Shown here one piece after another: positions 1-12,268 of a DNA stretch of 64,000 nucleotides. This stretch comes from Pithys albifrons albifrons (lineage: Eukaryota > Chordata > Aves > Passeriformes > Thamnophilidae). The stretch lies in NCBI RefSeq assembly GCF_047495875.1, contig NC_092468.1, positions 2,269,345 to 2,333,344 of the forward strand, read 5' to 3'. The position numbers were made by a program, and so were the translations under genes. Position 1 is the stretch's first letter, and every line of letters begins with the position of its first letter. The notes beneath the pieces were generated by a model. It was not told the DNA's origin and did not search any database. It worked only from the letters and a program-made list of their open reading frames with translations.

Positions 1-76
1 CCTGCCCATGGCAGGGGAGTGGAATGAGATGATCTTTAAGGTCCCTTCCAACCCAGCCCATTTTCTGACTCTATGG
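1..76 (+). mobile_element. CR1 LINE 3' end, cut by window edge
   Basis: The first bases match the CR1 3' untranslated end: a CTGCCCATGGCAGG block, then GATCTTTAAGGTCCCTTCC and a CCAACCCA block, ending in a decayed CTATG tail. The 5' part lies outside the window. It is non-coding and diverged. Confidence 0.8.
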
Positions 77-1134
77 AAAGGCCAGAGATTTCTTTCTTGG
101 ACTGATTTTGTCTTCTGGGACTCACCCTGCTGTGGCTTCACATTTGTTGTTGCCTTTGTGTTGCTGTTACCTGGTAATCAGCAGATCTGACAGTTGCAGA
201 GCAGACTTTGAGCCTACACGTAGCCCAGGCTGGGTTTTGACTTGGAAGAGGAGGCAAAACATTCCTTTGGTTCTGACTAGTGACTTGCACAGGCTGAGAT
301 CAGAGCCCCTCCACTTCCAAATAGGAAACAGCTGCCATTGTGCTCATTCTCCAAGAGCTCCTAGAACTGGCCACCCTCCAGCTTCCTGCAGAAACACCCT
401 TCTGTGGGCTGGGAGGCCAGAGGTCAGCCAGCTGCTGTGACCCTGCCTTGTCCCTGAGCTGACACAGCCAAATCCTGGGATGGAGGACATGAGACTCAGC
501 GTCACCAGGCAAGGGTGTAAACCACAGCTGGCTTGGGAAGCTTAGCAAGGAAACGGCCATGTGAGGTTTTGAGAGTTTTGTGCTCTGAGCTGGCCAGAAA
601 AGAGTCGTTGTGGCTTCAGTTCTCTGGTGCTGAGCTAATGAGTTCCACCAAGAAGCAACATACTTGGCTTGGAGTTGTTTTCCTGCGTGACTTCTGGCCA
701 TCTCAGAGCTCACATCTGCTGGTAAAATATCACACGGCTCTGCTGTGTCCTGTGGGAAAGACCATGAGACTTCCTCTTCACCACTATCGTGGCTGCTAAA
801 CTGTGTCCAGCTTCTCATCAGAAATCTGCCTAAACCAGAGCTCGTGCTTTCCAGGACAAGGGTCTTGCACAGAGGGAATGCTCTGCATGCAGAGGGGCTG
901 TGCAGGCCAACAGGCACCAAACCTGCTGCTCACAGGACTGGGCTCATTTCTCTCACCACAACAGGAAGGGAGTGCAACAGAAGATGCCCATCTGTATCTG
1001 TCCTGTTGGCATTAGAGTTGAGGAAGGAAACCAGAAGTAGCCAAGAGTCTGACTGAGAAAGAAGCTGTTCTGGTCACTCTGTGGACATTACTTGAGCTGG
1101 TACTTTTGCAGTCTTTGAGAAGTCTTAAGAATTG
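77..1134. other. Unique DNA, no gene recognised
   Basis: No repeat or exon is recognised here. Short frames on both strands (for example 300-920 minus) lack any familiar domain and look like chance frames in GC-rich DNA. Confidence 0.5.
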
Positions 1135-1199
1135 TAATTGTTCTTGTGGGTGGTTGTGGGTCCCTTCCAGCCCAGGCTGTTCTATGATCCTGTGATCCT
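1135..1199 (+). mobile_element. CR1 LINE 3' tail fragment
   Basis: About 65 bp resembling the last bases of a CR1 copy: GGTTGTGGGTCCCTTCCAG followed by a CTGTTCTATGATCCTGTGATCC tail (the ATTCTATG-type terminal repeat of CR1). It is severely 5'-truncated, as is usual for CR1. Confidence 0.75.
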
Positions 1200-3455
1200 T
1201 AGTAAGGTGCCAAGGTTAAGTGAGTGGTACTGGTGTCCTGGGTGATACCTGGTCAGAAATCCTGGGTGGTGGACCATGGTCTGCACTGCTGAGTCACCTT
1301 CACGTCCCAAGGGGGTTTCATCTGTGCCCAGATGCTGCATTTCTCAGCAATATGCCCTTGATCTGTGCCAGCCTGGCAGCAGAGCAGGGGTGGGATCAGG
1401 CTTTGGCACAGCCTGCAGCAGGGATCTCACAGCAGAAGTCCAAGTGCTGTTCCTTTGCCCCGTTTGACAAGCAAGCCGTGGGTTCTGTTGTCGTTTACAA
1501 GTTCTGGGGCCCCTTTCAGTAAATACTGTCAGTGCTCCATGACAAAGTGTGTTTCCCTCCCTGGCATCCCTTTCCAGAGATGTGTTGGACAGGGTGTTTG
1601 TACTCATTGACACGGAACAAGCTCCTCGGAAATGAAATCATTTATAAAAGTCACGAGCGGGGCTGGGTGTGAGCGGCTCATTTCCTGCTGTGTTCTCTGA
1701 GTTGCAATTAACACCGACCTGAAATATTGCACAGGGCTATTTGTCCTGCCTGTCCTCTTTCATCCCCTCGTTTCCTTTTTCCTTCCTCATCTCCTTCCCT
1801 TCGGAGCTGAACATGTCAGTGTTTCCCTTTTCACGGTTTTTTTCTTTTCACCTCTTTGCCCATTTCATTTTCTGTTTCACCCACTTTCCTTCTCTTTGTG
1901 GTTTCTTTTTTGCCCCTTTGCTTTCCCCATCTCTTGCATTCTTGTCTTCCCTTCACTTTATTCTCCCTCTATATTTAAACCCAGGCAAAAAGCAAATTAT
2001 TTATGAAAGGCTGTAATTTATGATGCGTTCGTAATGTCTTGGAAGACACAGATAATTTATTTAATGAGTAAAGACATGATAATTCACAGATGATGATTCC
2101 AGTCTGAAAATTAGTTTCATTAATTTGCTGTAAATTCCCTGCCTTGATTTAGTGCACAAGGAGTTTCTGAAACCCTCTGAAAATCCTTGCCATGGTGTGT
2201 TTTTGTCATCACTGAGGCAGTGTGGAATCTGCTGACTATCCCAGCCCCTGCTATCTCTGTCACACTCCTGCTTGTGTCCTCCCAGCAGTAAAGCACAGAC
2301 AGCAGAGAGATTTCTCCATCAGTGTACGTGGCTGAGAACCTGAGGAGGAGCAGGGATAGAGGTGGAATTCCCATTCCAGGAGGTGATAAAACAGGCAGCA
2401 CAGTCTCATAATGTTTGTTTTGCAAAACCACATGCTGTTCCCTGAGCTCTTGCCTGGTAGGTTTGACTCTGTGAGAGAATAAAAAAGTCAGTTTGCTTTT
2501 TTTAATAGAGTATAAAAGGTACTTTTTCAAATAAATTTCAACACGGACAATTTTACAGGAGAGTCTTGCTGATAACTGCAGTATGTATAATATTATAGGA
2601 AACCTATAGAAGTGATTCATGGTGTACTATTGATCTAACCCGATTTAACTAAGTGTTTACATCATACCTTATTAATCACAAATAATAGGGCTCCAAGGAC
2701 ACCTTCCAGAGTCAGGGCTTTGCTCTTCACAGCACTCAGTGTCCACAAATTCTGGCTGTATCTTGCTGAGACTACTGTAGTCCATGGAGATTCCCCAGGG
2801 ATGAGCTTCTCCACTGTATTTCGTGTTGTTTTCAAAACAAGTCTATCAACAGTGCCCTAAACCACTTTTTTAGGGACACTGTTCTGCTGCCTATGTGATG
2901 TCAGGTTGGGAAAGCTTCCAGCTTTTCCTAGGAAGAAAAAAAATTGCAGCATGGATCAGTGTCCCTTCTGTAGGTGGTAGTGTGGGGTGGGGAGATGTGT
3001 CCCACCACTGGGACTGAGCAGTGAGCACACAAACCACAGTAATTCCATCTGCACAGGGAAAGGAGCTGCTCTTCCTGGAGCAGTTGGGAACACTGAGGAT
3101 CAGCTGAGAGACTGAGGAGATGGAGCTGTGCTTTGCCATCTCTGCTACACTGCTGAGCATGGCTGCTGACCAGGGAGCTCCAGGATGTTCTGTGTCTGCA
3201 TGACAGCGGTGTCAGGAGGAACAGGGAAGGGTGGGAGCAAGTGCATGGAGCTGGAAGAGGAATCCCCTCCTTGCCCTCTCAGCTACCTGCACAGAACAGG
3301 TGTGATGCTCTGGGAATGGTGGGCAAAGGCCACGAGGGGATACAGGAGGAGGAACCTGTGCAGGTGCTCCCAGCAGGGCCAGATCACCAGCCCCTCACAT
3401 CACGAGCTGCATTAACACCAGTAAGAAACAGAGGCAAATTATGGTCAGTTTTCCA
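1200..3455. other. Unique DNA with pyrimidine-rich tract and AT-rich block
   Basis: No gene is recognised. Positions 1,735-1,975 are strongly pyrimidine-rich on the plus strand (runs of CTTT/CCTT). Positions 1,960-2,120 are AT-rich with several homeodomain-like TAAT/ATTA cores and could be regulatory. 2,490-2,640 is also AT-rich. Nothing else stands out. Confidence 0.45.
1960..2120. promoter_or_regulatory. Candidate conserved AT-rich regulatory block
   Basis: Composition changes abruptly to AT-rich, with repeated AATTTAT, TAATTTAT and CATTAATTTG-like cores spaced over 160 bp, unlike the flanking GC-rich DNA. This resembles developmental conserved non-coding elements, but the idea rests on composition and motifs only. 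An alignment to other bird genomes decides it. Confidence 0.25.
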
Positions 3456-4106
3456 TAAGTCCACAGGTCTGGATGGGATTCAATCCAGAGCACAGAAGGA
3501 ACTAGTGGATATCACAGCAGGATCCTTCTCAATCTTCTACCAAAGGTCTTGGTAGTGTGGGGAGGTCCCAGTTGACTGGGAGCCAGCCAGCATTATTCCA
3601 GTTTCCAAGGAGGGCATAAGGGAAGACCCAGGAGCCTACAGACCTGTTAGTCTGGCTTCAGAGAAGTGAAATGGAGAAGATCATACTGGGCACTATTAAA
3701 GGCATCTCAAGGACAATGAAATCACCAGGCACAGTCAGCAGGGATTCCCAAAGGGAAAGTCCTGTCCAGTACTTTTATCAGTGATCTGGATACAGGAGCT
3801 AAATGCACCATTAGTGAGTTTGCTGATGATATTCAACGAGAGGTGCTGAGAGACAAGAGCCCTTGCAGTTCTAAGAATAAAATGGGAGAGGAATGGCTGG
3901 AGAGCAGCCCTGGAGAAAGGGATCCGGGGGTGCTGGTTAGCAGCAGCTCAGTGGGAGCCAAGAGAGCAAACCACATCCTGGGTGGGGAAAGTAAAGCCAG
4001 TGAAAAGAGCTGAGTGTCCCTCTTTATTTATTGGTGTGGCCTCCCCTGGAGTGCTGTGTGGAATTCTGGATCCCATCATTTAAAAAGGGTGTTCAGGGAC
4101 TTGAAT
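3456..4106 (+). mobile_element. CR1 LINE, reverse transcriptase remnant (outer copy, 5' part)
   Basis: This is a degraded plus-strand CR1. It starts in the RT region (GGTCTGGATGGGATTCAATC, then a region decoding to the PVSL part of RT). Near 3,813 a decayed form of the FADD RT motif (AGTTTGCTGATGATA) is visible. The copy ends in the stretch reading like TGGAGTGCTGTGT(G)..TTCTGG that precedes the 3' UTR in CR1. Multiple indels destroy the frame. It is interrupted by the minus-strand CR1 that follows and resumes at 4,626. Confidence 0.8.
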
Positions 4107-4625
4107 ATCATAGAATCACAGAATCATAGAATCGATAGGGTTGGAAAAGACCTCCGAGATCATCGAGTCCCCACCCTTGGTCCAACTCCAGTCCCTTTAC
4201 CAGATCATGGCACTCAGTGCCACGGCCAAGCTCAGTTGAAAATCCTCCAGGGATGGGGAATCCACCCCCTCTCTGGGCAGCCCATTCCAATCCCTGAGCA
4301 CTCTCTCTGCAAAGAATTTTTTTCTGCTCTCCAACTTCAATTTCCCCTGGCAGAGCTTGAGCCCATCGTGCCCCCTTGTCCTATTGCTGAGTGCCTGGGA
4401 GAAGAGACCAACCCCCACCTGGCCAGAACTTCCCTTCAGGCAGTTCTAGACAGTGCTGAGGTCACCTCTGAGCCTCCTCTTCTCCAGGCTGAACACCCCC
4501 AGCTCCCTCAGCCTCTCCCCACAGCACTTGTGCTCCAGTCCCTTCTCCAGCCTCGTTGCTCTTCTCTGGCCCCACTCCAGCCCCTCAATCTCTTTCCTGA
4601 GCTGAGGGGCCCAGAACTGAACACA
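4107..4625 (-). mobile_element. CR1 LINE 3' half inserted into another CR1
   Basis: A minus-strand CR1 whose 3' tail (ATCATAGAATCACAGAATC on the plus strand) lies at the left and whose truncated 5' end is near 4,625 (GGGCCCAGAACTGAACACA). The body is far better preserved than the surrounding plus-strand CR1 and closely resembles the copies at 21.9, 29.2 and 37.5 kb, so it is the younger insertion. The long plus-strand frame running through here (4,014-4,847) is antisense CR1, not a gene. Confidence 0.9.
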
Positions 4626-4850
4626 GGTGATCGTCAAATACTGTGCTGTTTAGAGGAAAAGCAATGGGTGGTCAAGCACTGGAACAACCTTCCTGGAGAG
4701 GTGATTGACCCCTCCAGCCTGTCAGTGTTTAAGAACTGTTTGGACGATGCCCTTAAGGTCATGTTTCAGCTTTTGGTCAGTCCTGAAGTGGCCAGGCTTT
4801 TGAACTTGGTGGTGGTTGTAGGTCCCTTACAGCTGAACTGTTCTTAGTTC
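4626..4850 (+). mobile_element. CR1 LINE 3' part (outer copy, continued)
   Basis: This continues the plus-strand CR1 interrupted by the inner minus copy. It contains the block reading GCACTGGAACAACCTTCCTGG, then a 3' end like GGTTGTAGGTCCCTTACAG and a decayed terminal repeat near 4,840. It is more diverged than the inner copy, which fits the nesting order. Confidence 0.75.
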
Positions 4851-6544
4851 CAGCTCAGTGGTCGCATAGAGAGAACTTGCTGAGGGAGAGTGTTGGGCTG
4901 GAGGACAAGGCTGGTGGCAGAGCATGTAACAGAAAATTGAGCGCAGGGCGGCGGGATCCTCTTTCCTCATTACAGGTTGGGAATTAAGCTGGTTCTGGGA
5001 TTTAGTTTTCAGTATCTAATCTCTGTAGACTGTAATGTGAGATTCCCCAGACAAGCTGCATCACGCTCCTCTGCTGTGTGCACTCATTTGCTTCCTGGAT
5101 AGTTGAAGTTAAATGTATTTCTCCTTGGTTTTGCCTTGTGGCTTGTGTATTTTGATAACCACAGTTGGGCTGATATAAGCAGGTCTTGAAAAGATGTTTC
5201 AGAAAGCTATAAATGTGCACTGAACTGGGAGATCCAGCCCCTTTCCCACTTGCTCTCTATAAAATCCTGTAAAAAGAGTTGCTCAGGGCTGTGCGTGGTT
5301 TGTGGCAGGTGAAATTGTCCCCTTGTGCTGGGGTAGTGAGGGTGAAATGAAAGCCTCCAGGAATTTGGGAAAATGCTTGAAAAGTAGGGGATCAAAAATT
5401 TGATTAAATGTTCAAACCCTTTCAAAAAATAAGCGATGTTGGGTGAGATTTGATTGTGCCACTCTTTGAGAGTCCTCTGAGCTGCACAATCAGTGGGGGC
5501 AGTTGGTAGGAGCTGATGAAGAGGAGCAAGGGATGATTCCTTTCAGTAGAAGGTCCTGGGGTTCTGTTACCAATTTTCTGCCTGCTCCTGTCCTTCTTGA
5601 GCTTGGGAACACAAGTTTTTTGCTCATATCATGCAAGCCAGAGCCTTGCTGACCATGAGGGTGGCTTCTCATGGGTACTTGCAGTGTGCAAGCAATGATA
5701 GCAGTCATAGTGCTAAACAACAGAGGCTCTGCTGGAGTCTGGGATGTGATGGTCAAGGACTTCATTACCCGGGGTAAATCTGATGCTTGAACCTTTTTTT
5801 GGTGGGAATCTGAGCCCCGGTGGTTTAATTGTGGCCTAGCAGAGCCATTGAATAACTTCCAGTTGCCTCTCAGCAGTGAGTGTACCTGTGGCTGACCCTA
5901 CTGCACTTCTTCAGATGCTTGGAGAACAGCCTGGTGTGAGCAGAGAGCTGAGTGAATGTCCATGGTCCATCCTTGTCCAGTGCCTTTGGAATAGGAGCCT
6001 CCACATCTTGAGATGTCCTCATACCACCACCTCACAGCTTGGGGTTGTTTTCTTGCATGAGAGCAATCTTCCCATTCTTTCCAAAACTGCTTTCTCTGGG
6101 AAGAAATGGGGCCTTCCCTGTGCCAGAGGACCCGTGTGTGGATATGTTGGTCTGGGACCCGCATGCTGAGCTGGACAGAGGGATGGGTTGCAAGAAACTG
6201 GTCTGCATTCCCATTGCATGCTTCTTGAACCTAAACTCCTCCTGCCATCTGTGTAAGGGACCTGTGCAGGTTTGGGAGTAGCTTGTTTGAAATTCCAGCC
6301 TTGCAAGGGCTGGCATGGAGAGGGCTAAGTGGGAACTTATGGTGAAGGTCACCACTGCCTAGTGATGGTTGTGGGTTCAAAGCCCACTCACAGCCCAGGA
6401 AAGCAGAAGTTTAATGTGTTTGGCTCCACTGCTGCCCACGGATCCATCACCCTCGTTTCCTAACAGTCATCCCTTGTTGGAGTCACCATTTGTAGGGGTA
6501 AGAGGGGTGCAAATGACAGCCAGAGGAGATCAGGCACAGCAGCT
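4851..6544. other. Unique DNA, no gene recognised
   Basis: No repeat, exon or RNA gene is recognised. Short overlapping frames on both strands at 5.9-6.4 kb have no recognisable domains and are treated as chance. Confidence 0.5.
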
Positions 6545-7690
6545 TCAGAAGGCTTGATCAGAAGGTGTACAACTTTATTTTTAGTTACAGCTTCTCCTTT
6601 TATCTACTCTTGTACATAACATGCCATCACTGTATTGGTTAGTCAGCTCACCAGGCAGACATGGAAACATTCTACTGGCTACAAGGTATCCCACATCCTA
6701 TAGGGGGTTCTCTGCTCCTTAAAGGTGCACTCAGCAATTACCTCAGACATCAGGAGATCCACACACACACAGTGTCATCCCCACCATCCCAGTGTGACTA
6801 AACTGCGTTGTTTGTTATGAGAAGCAAGAACAAGATCTTGGCAGAGCTTGTCTGCCCTCCGTGTGCATGGGACGAGGCCTCCCCAGCTGCTGTCTCAAGT
6901 GTACACTGGAGTGTTCAGCCCCCGTGCTTGGAGCCTGAGAGATGAGGCACGAACATCCCGTGCTGGAGCGTCTCCCCTTCCCCTCGGCAGCCGCTGAGCA
7001 GCACGTTGGGAGCAGCTGTGCAAACACAGGAGCACGGCACGTTCCGCAGCACTTCCCATCCCCTCCAGCTCCCACCCTCCAGAGTGCTGCCTGCTTTGAC
7101 CTCAGGTCTTCAGGATGCTGATGTTGCCTCTGGCCAGGGGTGGATGGCTGGCGGGATGTCACGACATCTGATCTGCACAGACACAGCTCTCAATTGAACC
7201 TTCTAAGGGCTTTTCAGGGGCTTCAACCCTTATCGTTAAATAAATGACTTGACTGCATCTAATTTTATGAAGTTTTCTCTTTGTTATTTTATTTGTCAAT
7301 CCTCTTCGTCATGGGCTACAGTAGTTGTGGAGAGAAGGGAAGAGGAGCAGAAGAAGGAAAAAAGGGACAAGGTGCAACTATGTTTACATTAACACTATTT
7401 AAACTGTCCTTGCGCAAGGATATTTAAGTTTCAGGAGGGACTATATTCAGAGCTACTTTTTCACAGAGTTACACACAATCTTTAAACTTATACATACTAT
7501 GCAAACTATCTAACATCACACAGCTATAGCTAATTATTAAGTAATACATATTTCCTAAAAATTGCTAGATCTAAACAGTCTTAATGCAACTTATTTTAAC
7601 TTTATAAAAGAGCTCCATTAGTGTTACTCCGTGGAGTTTCTGCAGCTTCATTTCTTGCTTCTGCACCAGCTCAGGGTCTCTAGACAAATT
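6545..7690. mobile_element. Possible decayed LTR/retroviral remnant
   Basis: Two AT-rich stretches (6,565-6,780 and 7,215-7,690) differ sharply in composition from their surroundings. They have LTR-like character (a TTTATTTTTAG run that would be a poly(A) signal on the minus strand, long TACATA/CTAACATC stretches). I found no matching terminal repeats or target duplication, so the boundaries and identity are guesses. Confidence 0.25.
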
Positions 7691-10600
7691 CCATCCTTAC
7701 CTTAGAAGCTGGCACCTGCAAGTTTGGCTTTGGTTTGCTCACCTGAAAAATGTGTGAATCCCAACAGTGGGACTGTCCCTGGCAGGAGCAGTTGCTGCCC
7801 CATCGTGCTGCAGGGGCAGAGGAGCAGCCAGCCCTGGTATTGCTGACTTCTGTTCCGCCCCCATCCCCCTGTATAACTTTAGAGGGCTTGGTGTATGCCT
7901 TGGATACTTTGGGGTTGGTAATGGGCCAGTTGCTCCTCTCCAGAGGGGTCAACAGAGGCATCGTTTGAGTTTTGTGTGGAAAATGGGATTCAATATGTTC
8001 CCCTCTGCACCTGCCTGTAACATGGCCCTTTTGCCATGTCCAAAAGTGGTGGGTTTGGTCTAATGTCTGCTGGACATCGTTCACTGCTGCTCCTGCCTAG
8101 ACAAGGTCTCCATCCTGTGCTCCTGAGCTGGCAATATGTGCTTGTCCTTCAGCTGATTTTCTGTTGCTCTTGGTCTCCAAGTTGTGGGATAGACCTGTTT
8201 TCCAACAGCAGGACAGCCCCATCCTGTCCCTTCCCTGAGCATCCCTTGGATGTCTGCCCTTTATCCCTTGTCCCTCTGGGCCATGGTGGTGTCTCTGGAG
8301 TCATTCTTGCTGGGCTGCCTGCAGGGCACAGAGTGCCACAGGCTGTTCCTGAAGAGGAGCAATTATTATTCCTTTTTTAATTATTATTTTTATTTTTCTT
8401 CTTCCCCAGCTGTTTTGACATCTCTTTCTCAAGGAGACACAGCCTAGGCTTTGGTGGTTGTGCCAGTGTCCTGGGGTTCTTGCATTTGGAGGAAGCTCCT
8501 CTCTACCCCATGGATCCTGCTGCACCTGCCTCCCTGCAGAAACATCCCACCCACCAGCCAGGTGCAGTGGTCTTTGCTTTTGGTTTGGCTGTTGCTTTTC
8601 CCATTGGCACAGCAGAAACAACCAAAAGACTTAGAAATGGTTTTCCCTTCCCTGTAGCTGCAAAAGGATAACTCCTGGGAACTCCTGCTTTGCTGGAGAC
8701 TCTTGGCTGGAAGAGGGGTCCACCACCTCTCAAAGACATCAGGCTGCCCTGGGAGCTGGAGACACAAAGCTCTGCAGCTGTCGTGGCCCCAGATGGAGCA
8801 GATGACCGGGCAGGTTCCCTGGGAAAGGTGGTGGCTTGCCTGGATCGCGGGTGGAGAGCAAACAGGAGCCCTGTGGAGCGGCTTGAGCTGCCTGCTGAAC
8901 GCAAGGGCACATCCCGAGACCTTTTTCTGAAGCACGCAGAGGAATGTCTGCCTGGGGACGTTGGTAAGTGGTGAGTCCACAAAGCAATCTGTTTGTGTTA
9001 ATCTCCTGTGGCACAGGATAGCCCAGCTCAGCGCTAAGTGCTGGGCAAACAGTGGGGTCTTTGTTTTCAGCTTGTTACAGAAGCCGCAGCTTATCACACT
9101 CTGTAAGCTACAGTGTCCTCTCCTGTGAGAGCTGGCAGAGCCTGGCGTTCTTCCTGGGCTTCAGGACAGAATGGGAACGCCCATCCTTCTTTGAATTTCA
9201 CACTTTTCCCCTCACTCTTACTTGATTCCAGTATTAGAGGCAGTCCTGGTTAGCTGCTCCCCACACCTTCTACCCATAAAAATCCCCCTGCAGAGACTCA
9301 CAGGGGGGCTGCCCTTTCTGCAAGCATCAGGCTCCAGTCCATGCCAGGTTCTTCCTTACCACTGCTCCATGTGTAATGAGGGAAAATGGGAACAGCTTTT
9401 CCCACCACAGCTCTGTGATCTGGGAGCTCATAAAGGCTAAAGCACTTTTAATTATGATCTTGTTCTGATTATGCCCAGGCTTTGTTTCCTCCCAGGGAAC
9501 AGCCCTCGGAGGTCAAGATGAACTTTGGATACAGAACTTCTGGCACACACAGTTAGGGAAACTGGAGAGTTTCCCCCTCCTAAAGCCAGGCACCTGCAAT
9601 GTGTGATCTATTGCTCCCTGGAGGCCTGTTCTCTGGGCTATAACGTTGCTGAAAGCAGAACAAACACATTTGTTTCTGGACACAAAATAGCCTTTCTGTT
9701 TTCCCCTGGCTCTGCAGCGCACCAGGAGCCCTGTGTTATCCTCTCCCAGTTTGAGGTGGGGTTTTTCAGTCTGTCCCAGATGGCAGGGCCTGAAGGAGCA
9801 AGGGGCTTTAGCTTGTGTTAAAGCTTCTCATCCTAGGCTTGGAATTGAGATTTCTTTAGCTACATTCACTCCCTCCACCCTGAACTTAAGCTGATGTGAA
9901 AATGAACTCTGAGCCCTCTCTGGAGATGCAGCAGAGGGTTTGCAAGCAGAGGTTCAACCTGGAAAGAGCCCCTTCAGTCCCCCTCTCGGCTGACTGTGGG
10001 TGTAAAGTGACAGCTCAGTTGCCAGGAGCCTTGTACAGGTGTATCTACCAGCATTGTGAGGGCAAAAAGTTATTTTTATTCTGGTTTGAAGCAGGATTGT
10101 TGTGGAATTTTCAGTGGTGCTGCATCTCTGTCTCGGCACTGCTGCCCTATGTTTGCTCGGTGCCAGTGCAGCTGTAACTGTTATGGCCAATTAATTAGAA
10201 CCACTTCCCCTTGTTTTCCTCTTATAAATCACTTCCTCTTTAGTCAGCCCGCAGAGGAAAAAAAGGGAAGAGTGAAATAAGTCTGAAGTAAAATATGAAC
10301 CTCTCTTTTATTCCATATTTCAGACAAAGGCACTCTGTGGGACAGGCAGGGAATGGGCTTTCTGAGCCACTGCTCCGTGAATTCACACTCTCTTTATGAG
10401 CCTCTTCAGTGGATAAAGTGGAGTTTTTAATGGCTGTTGCTGTTCCTTTAGAATGGCTGTGAAGTCTGGGTCATGGCAGAGCAGCCTGAATTCTCTTCCT
10501 CTTCGCTGCCATCGGAATTACCCTTTTCCAAAGTGCAAAGCCTGATGAGGGTGGGTCAGTTTGGAGCTTGTCCATGATGAGGATCCTAATCAGGGCTCCC

Positions 10601-11225
10601 TGATTGGGAAGGAAGAGCAGGGTGCTGCTTTGTGTGCATTTTGCTTTGTTCAAAGCCTGACAAGAAGTTACTTCTGGCCAGCTCTGCAGGTAGAACCCTC
10701 TGCCACTGCCTGGAGGTGGATCCCTTCCATTCTCCGTGGAAAATGGACCAGATTATGTGTCTGAGTGAACCTGGGTGGGAGAAGTCTGGGCCCTTTGCCC
10801 GTAGCTGGTAAGAAGGTTTGCGTGATATTGGTTTGGGCTCTTTACTGTCCAGCTTGGGGCCTCTCAGCCATGGGTACGTCCCTCCAAAGGGTCACAGCTG
10901 TGAATGTGGTTTGCCTGTGAAGCAGGCAGTGTGAGAGGGGTGTTGGTATCCCTCATGGGCAGTGGGATAGATGGGTGTGATGCTCAGCTTTGACTGGAAA
11001 GGAACAGCCCAGCTCTGCTTTCCAAATGCCTCTGGCAAGGTCCCACCCCAAGGGGCAGTTAAGGAATCGGGGTGAAGGTGAGCAGTAAACTAGTGAGGGT
11101 TGTGGGTCAAAATGGCTAAGAGAAGCACACAGGATTGCTGAAGGATTGCAAAGCTCCAGAGTGAACCCCAACACTGCCTTTGCTCCCTGCATTGTTTTCT
11201 TGTGGGTTCATACAACTTCCCTATG
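7691..11225. other. Unique GC-rich DNA, no gene recognised
   Basis: No repeat or exon is recognised over 3.5 kb. Several frames of 90-217 codons overlap on both strands at 8.0-9.1 kb, but none shows a domain, signal peptide or splice-bounded exon structure that I can support. An AT run lies at 8,364-8,402. Confidence 0.45.
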
Positions 11226-11527
11226 AGGGGCAGACACTGAACTCTTCTCTCAGGGGACCAGGGACAGCACCCAGGGATTGGCCTGAAGTTGTGTCAGGGA
11301 AGGTTTAAGTTGGATCTTAGGAAAATGTCCTTCCCCCAGAGGGTGGTGGGCACTGACCAGGCTCCCCAGGGCAGTGGGCACAGCCCCAAGGCTGCCAGAG
11401 CTCCAGGAGGGTTTGGATGATGCTCTGGGGCACAGGGTGTGACTCTTGGGGCTGGTCTTGTGCAGGGCTGAGGGTTGGACTGGATGATCCTTGTGGGTCC
11501 TTCCAACTCAGCATGTTCTGTGATCCT
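11226..11527 (+). mobile_element. CR1 LINE 3' end
   Basis: About 300 bp of the CR1 3' region: GGGACCAGGGACAGCACCC, then CAGAGGGTGGTGGGCACTG, then GGGTTGGACTGGATGATCC and a decayed tail ending near TGTTCTGTGATCCTG. It is the same CR1 subtype as the copy at 32.8-33.15 kb, distinguished from the 29-kb type by the GACCAGGGACAGCACC block. Confidence 0.9.
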
Positions 11528-12015
11528 GTCTCCCTGGGTTCAGTATAGGAACAAATAATCCCATACCAGGAATCTCACTACATCTCTTGGTCTAGAGCAG
11601 AGCTGGAAGCTGAAGATGACACATAGGTGGCCAGAAGAACAGATGGCTCTTGTGTGCTACACTCAGTGACAAGTCTTGGGTCTTCCTGCATGGAGCCTCC
11701 ATGGGGTTAACAGGCAGCAGGGCAGCATGTGGGAATAAATCCCATCTGGCTGCTCTGGGCATCTCTGCTAGCAGAGTGATTCCTGCCTTCGGGACCAATG
11801 GTTCTGGGGAGGGACAGGCAGATCTTGAAGAAGGCTCTTCTGGTCCAGACAAAGTTGTCCAGGAGTTGAAGAGCTAGCTGTAACTCAGAGCATAATCTAC
11901 AAGATGGGTCAGCTCATAAAGCTGGGCCGTTGCTGCCCCGGTGTGGGAGATGATCCCACGGGCTCCTGATCCCAGCCAGGCTATTGGTACATCACTCAGT
12001 GATCACAGGATGCCA
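11528..12015. other. Unique DNA between two CR1 tails
   Basis: No feature is recognised in about 490 bp. Short frames at 11,592-11,877 on both strands have no recognisable content. Confidence 0.5.
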
Positions 12016-12268
12016 GCGATGGGACAAGGGGAAATGGCCTCAAGGTGTGCCATGGGAGGTCCAGGTTGAACATTAGGGGCAATTTCTTCACTGAAAGTGT
12101 GATCAGGTGTTGGAATGGGCTGCCCAGGAAAGTGGTGGAGTCACCATCCCTGAGAGATGTTCAAAAAACAAGCAGATGTGGCACTTCAAAATATGGCTTA
12201 GTGGGCATGGTGCTATTTGGTCAAAGGTTGGACTTGATGATCTTGGAGATCTTTTCCAACCTTGACAG
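12016..12268 (+). mobile_element. CR1 LINE 3' end
   Basis: A diverged CR1 3' part: GGACAAGGGGAAATGGCCTC, then GGAATGGGCTGCCCAGGAA and GGTTGGACTTGATGATCTTG, ending with TCTTTTCCAACCTTGACAG and lacking a clean ATTCTATG tail. A different subtype from the 11.2-kb copy. Confidence 0.85.

Noticed and set aside
300..920. 206-codon minus-strand frame
   Set aside because: No recognisable domain, overlapped by several plus-strand frames, no exon context. Chance frame in GC-rich DNA.
4014..4847. 277-codon plus-strand frame
   Set aside because: It runs through antisense CR1 sequence. The same protein-like text recurs at 21.65-22.41, 29.2-29.7 and 37.6-38.4 kb, always opposite to CR1, so it is repeat-derived.
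8444..9097. 217-codon minus-strand frame with overlapping frames on both strands
   Set aside because: No domain or exon boundary can be supported; low stop density from GC-rich composition.
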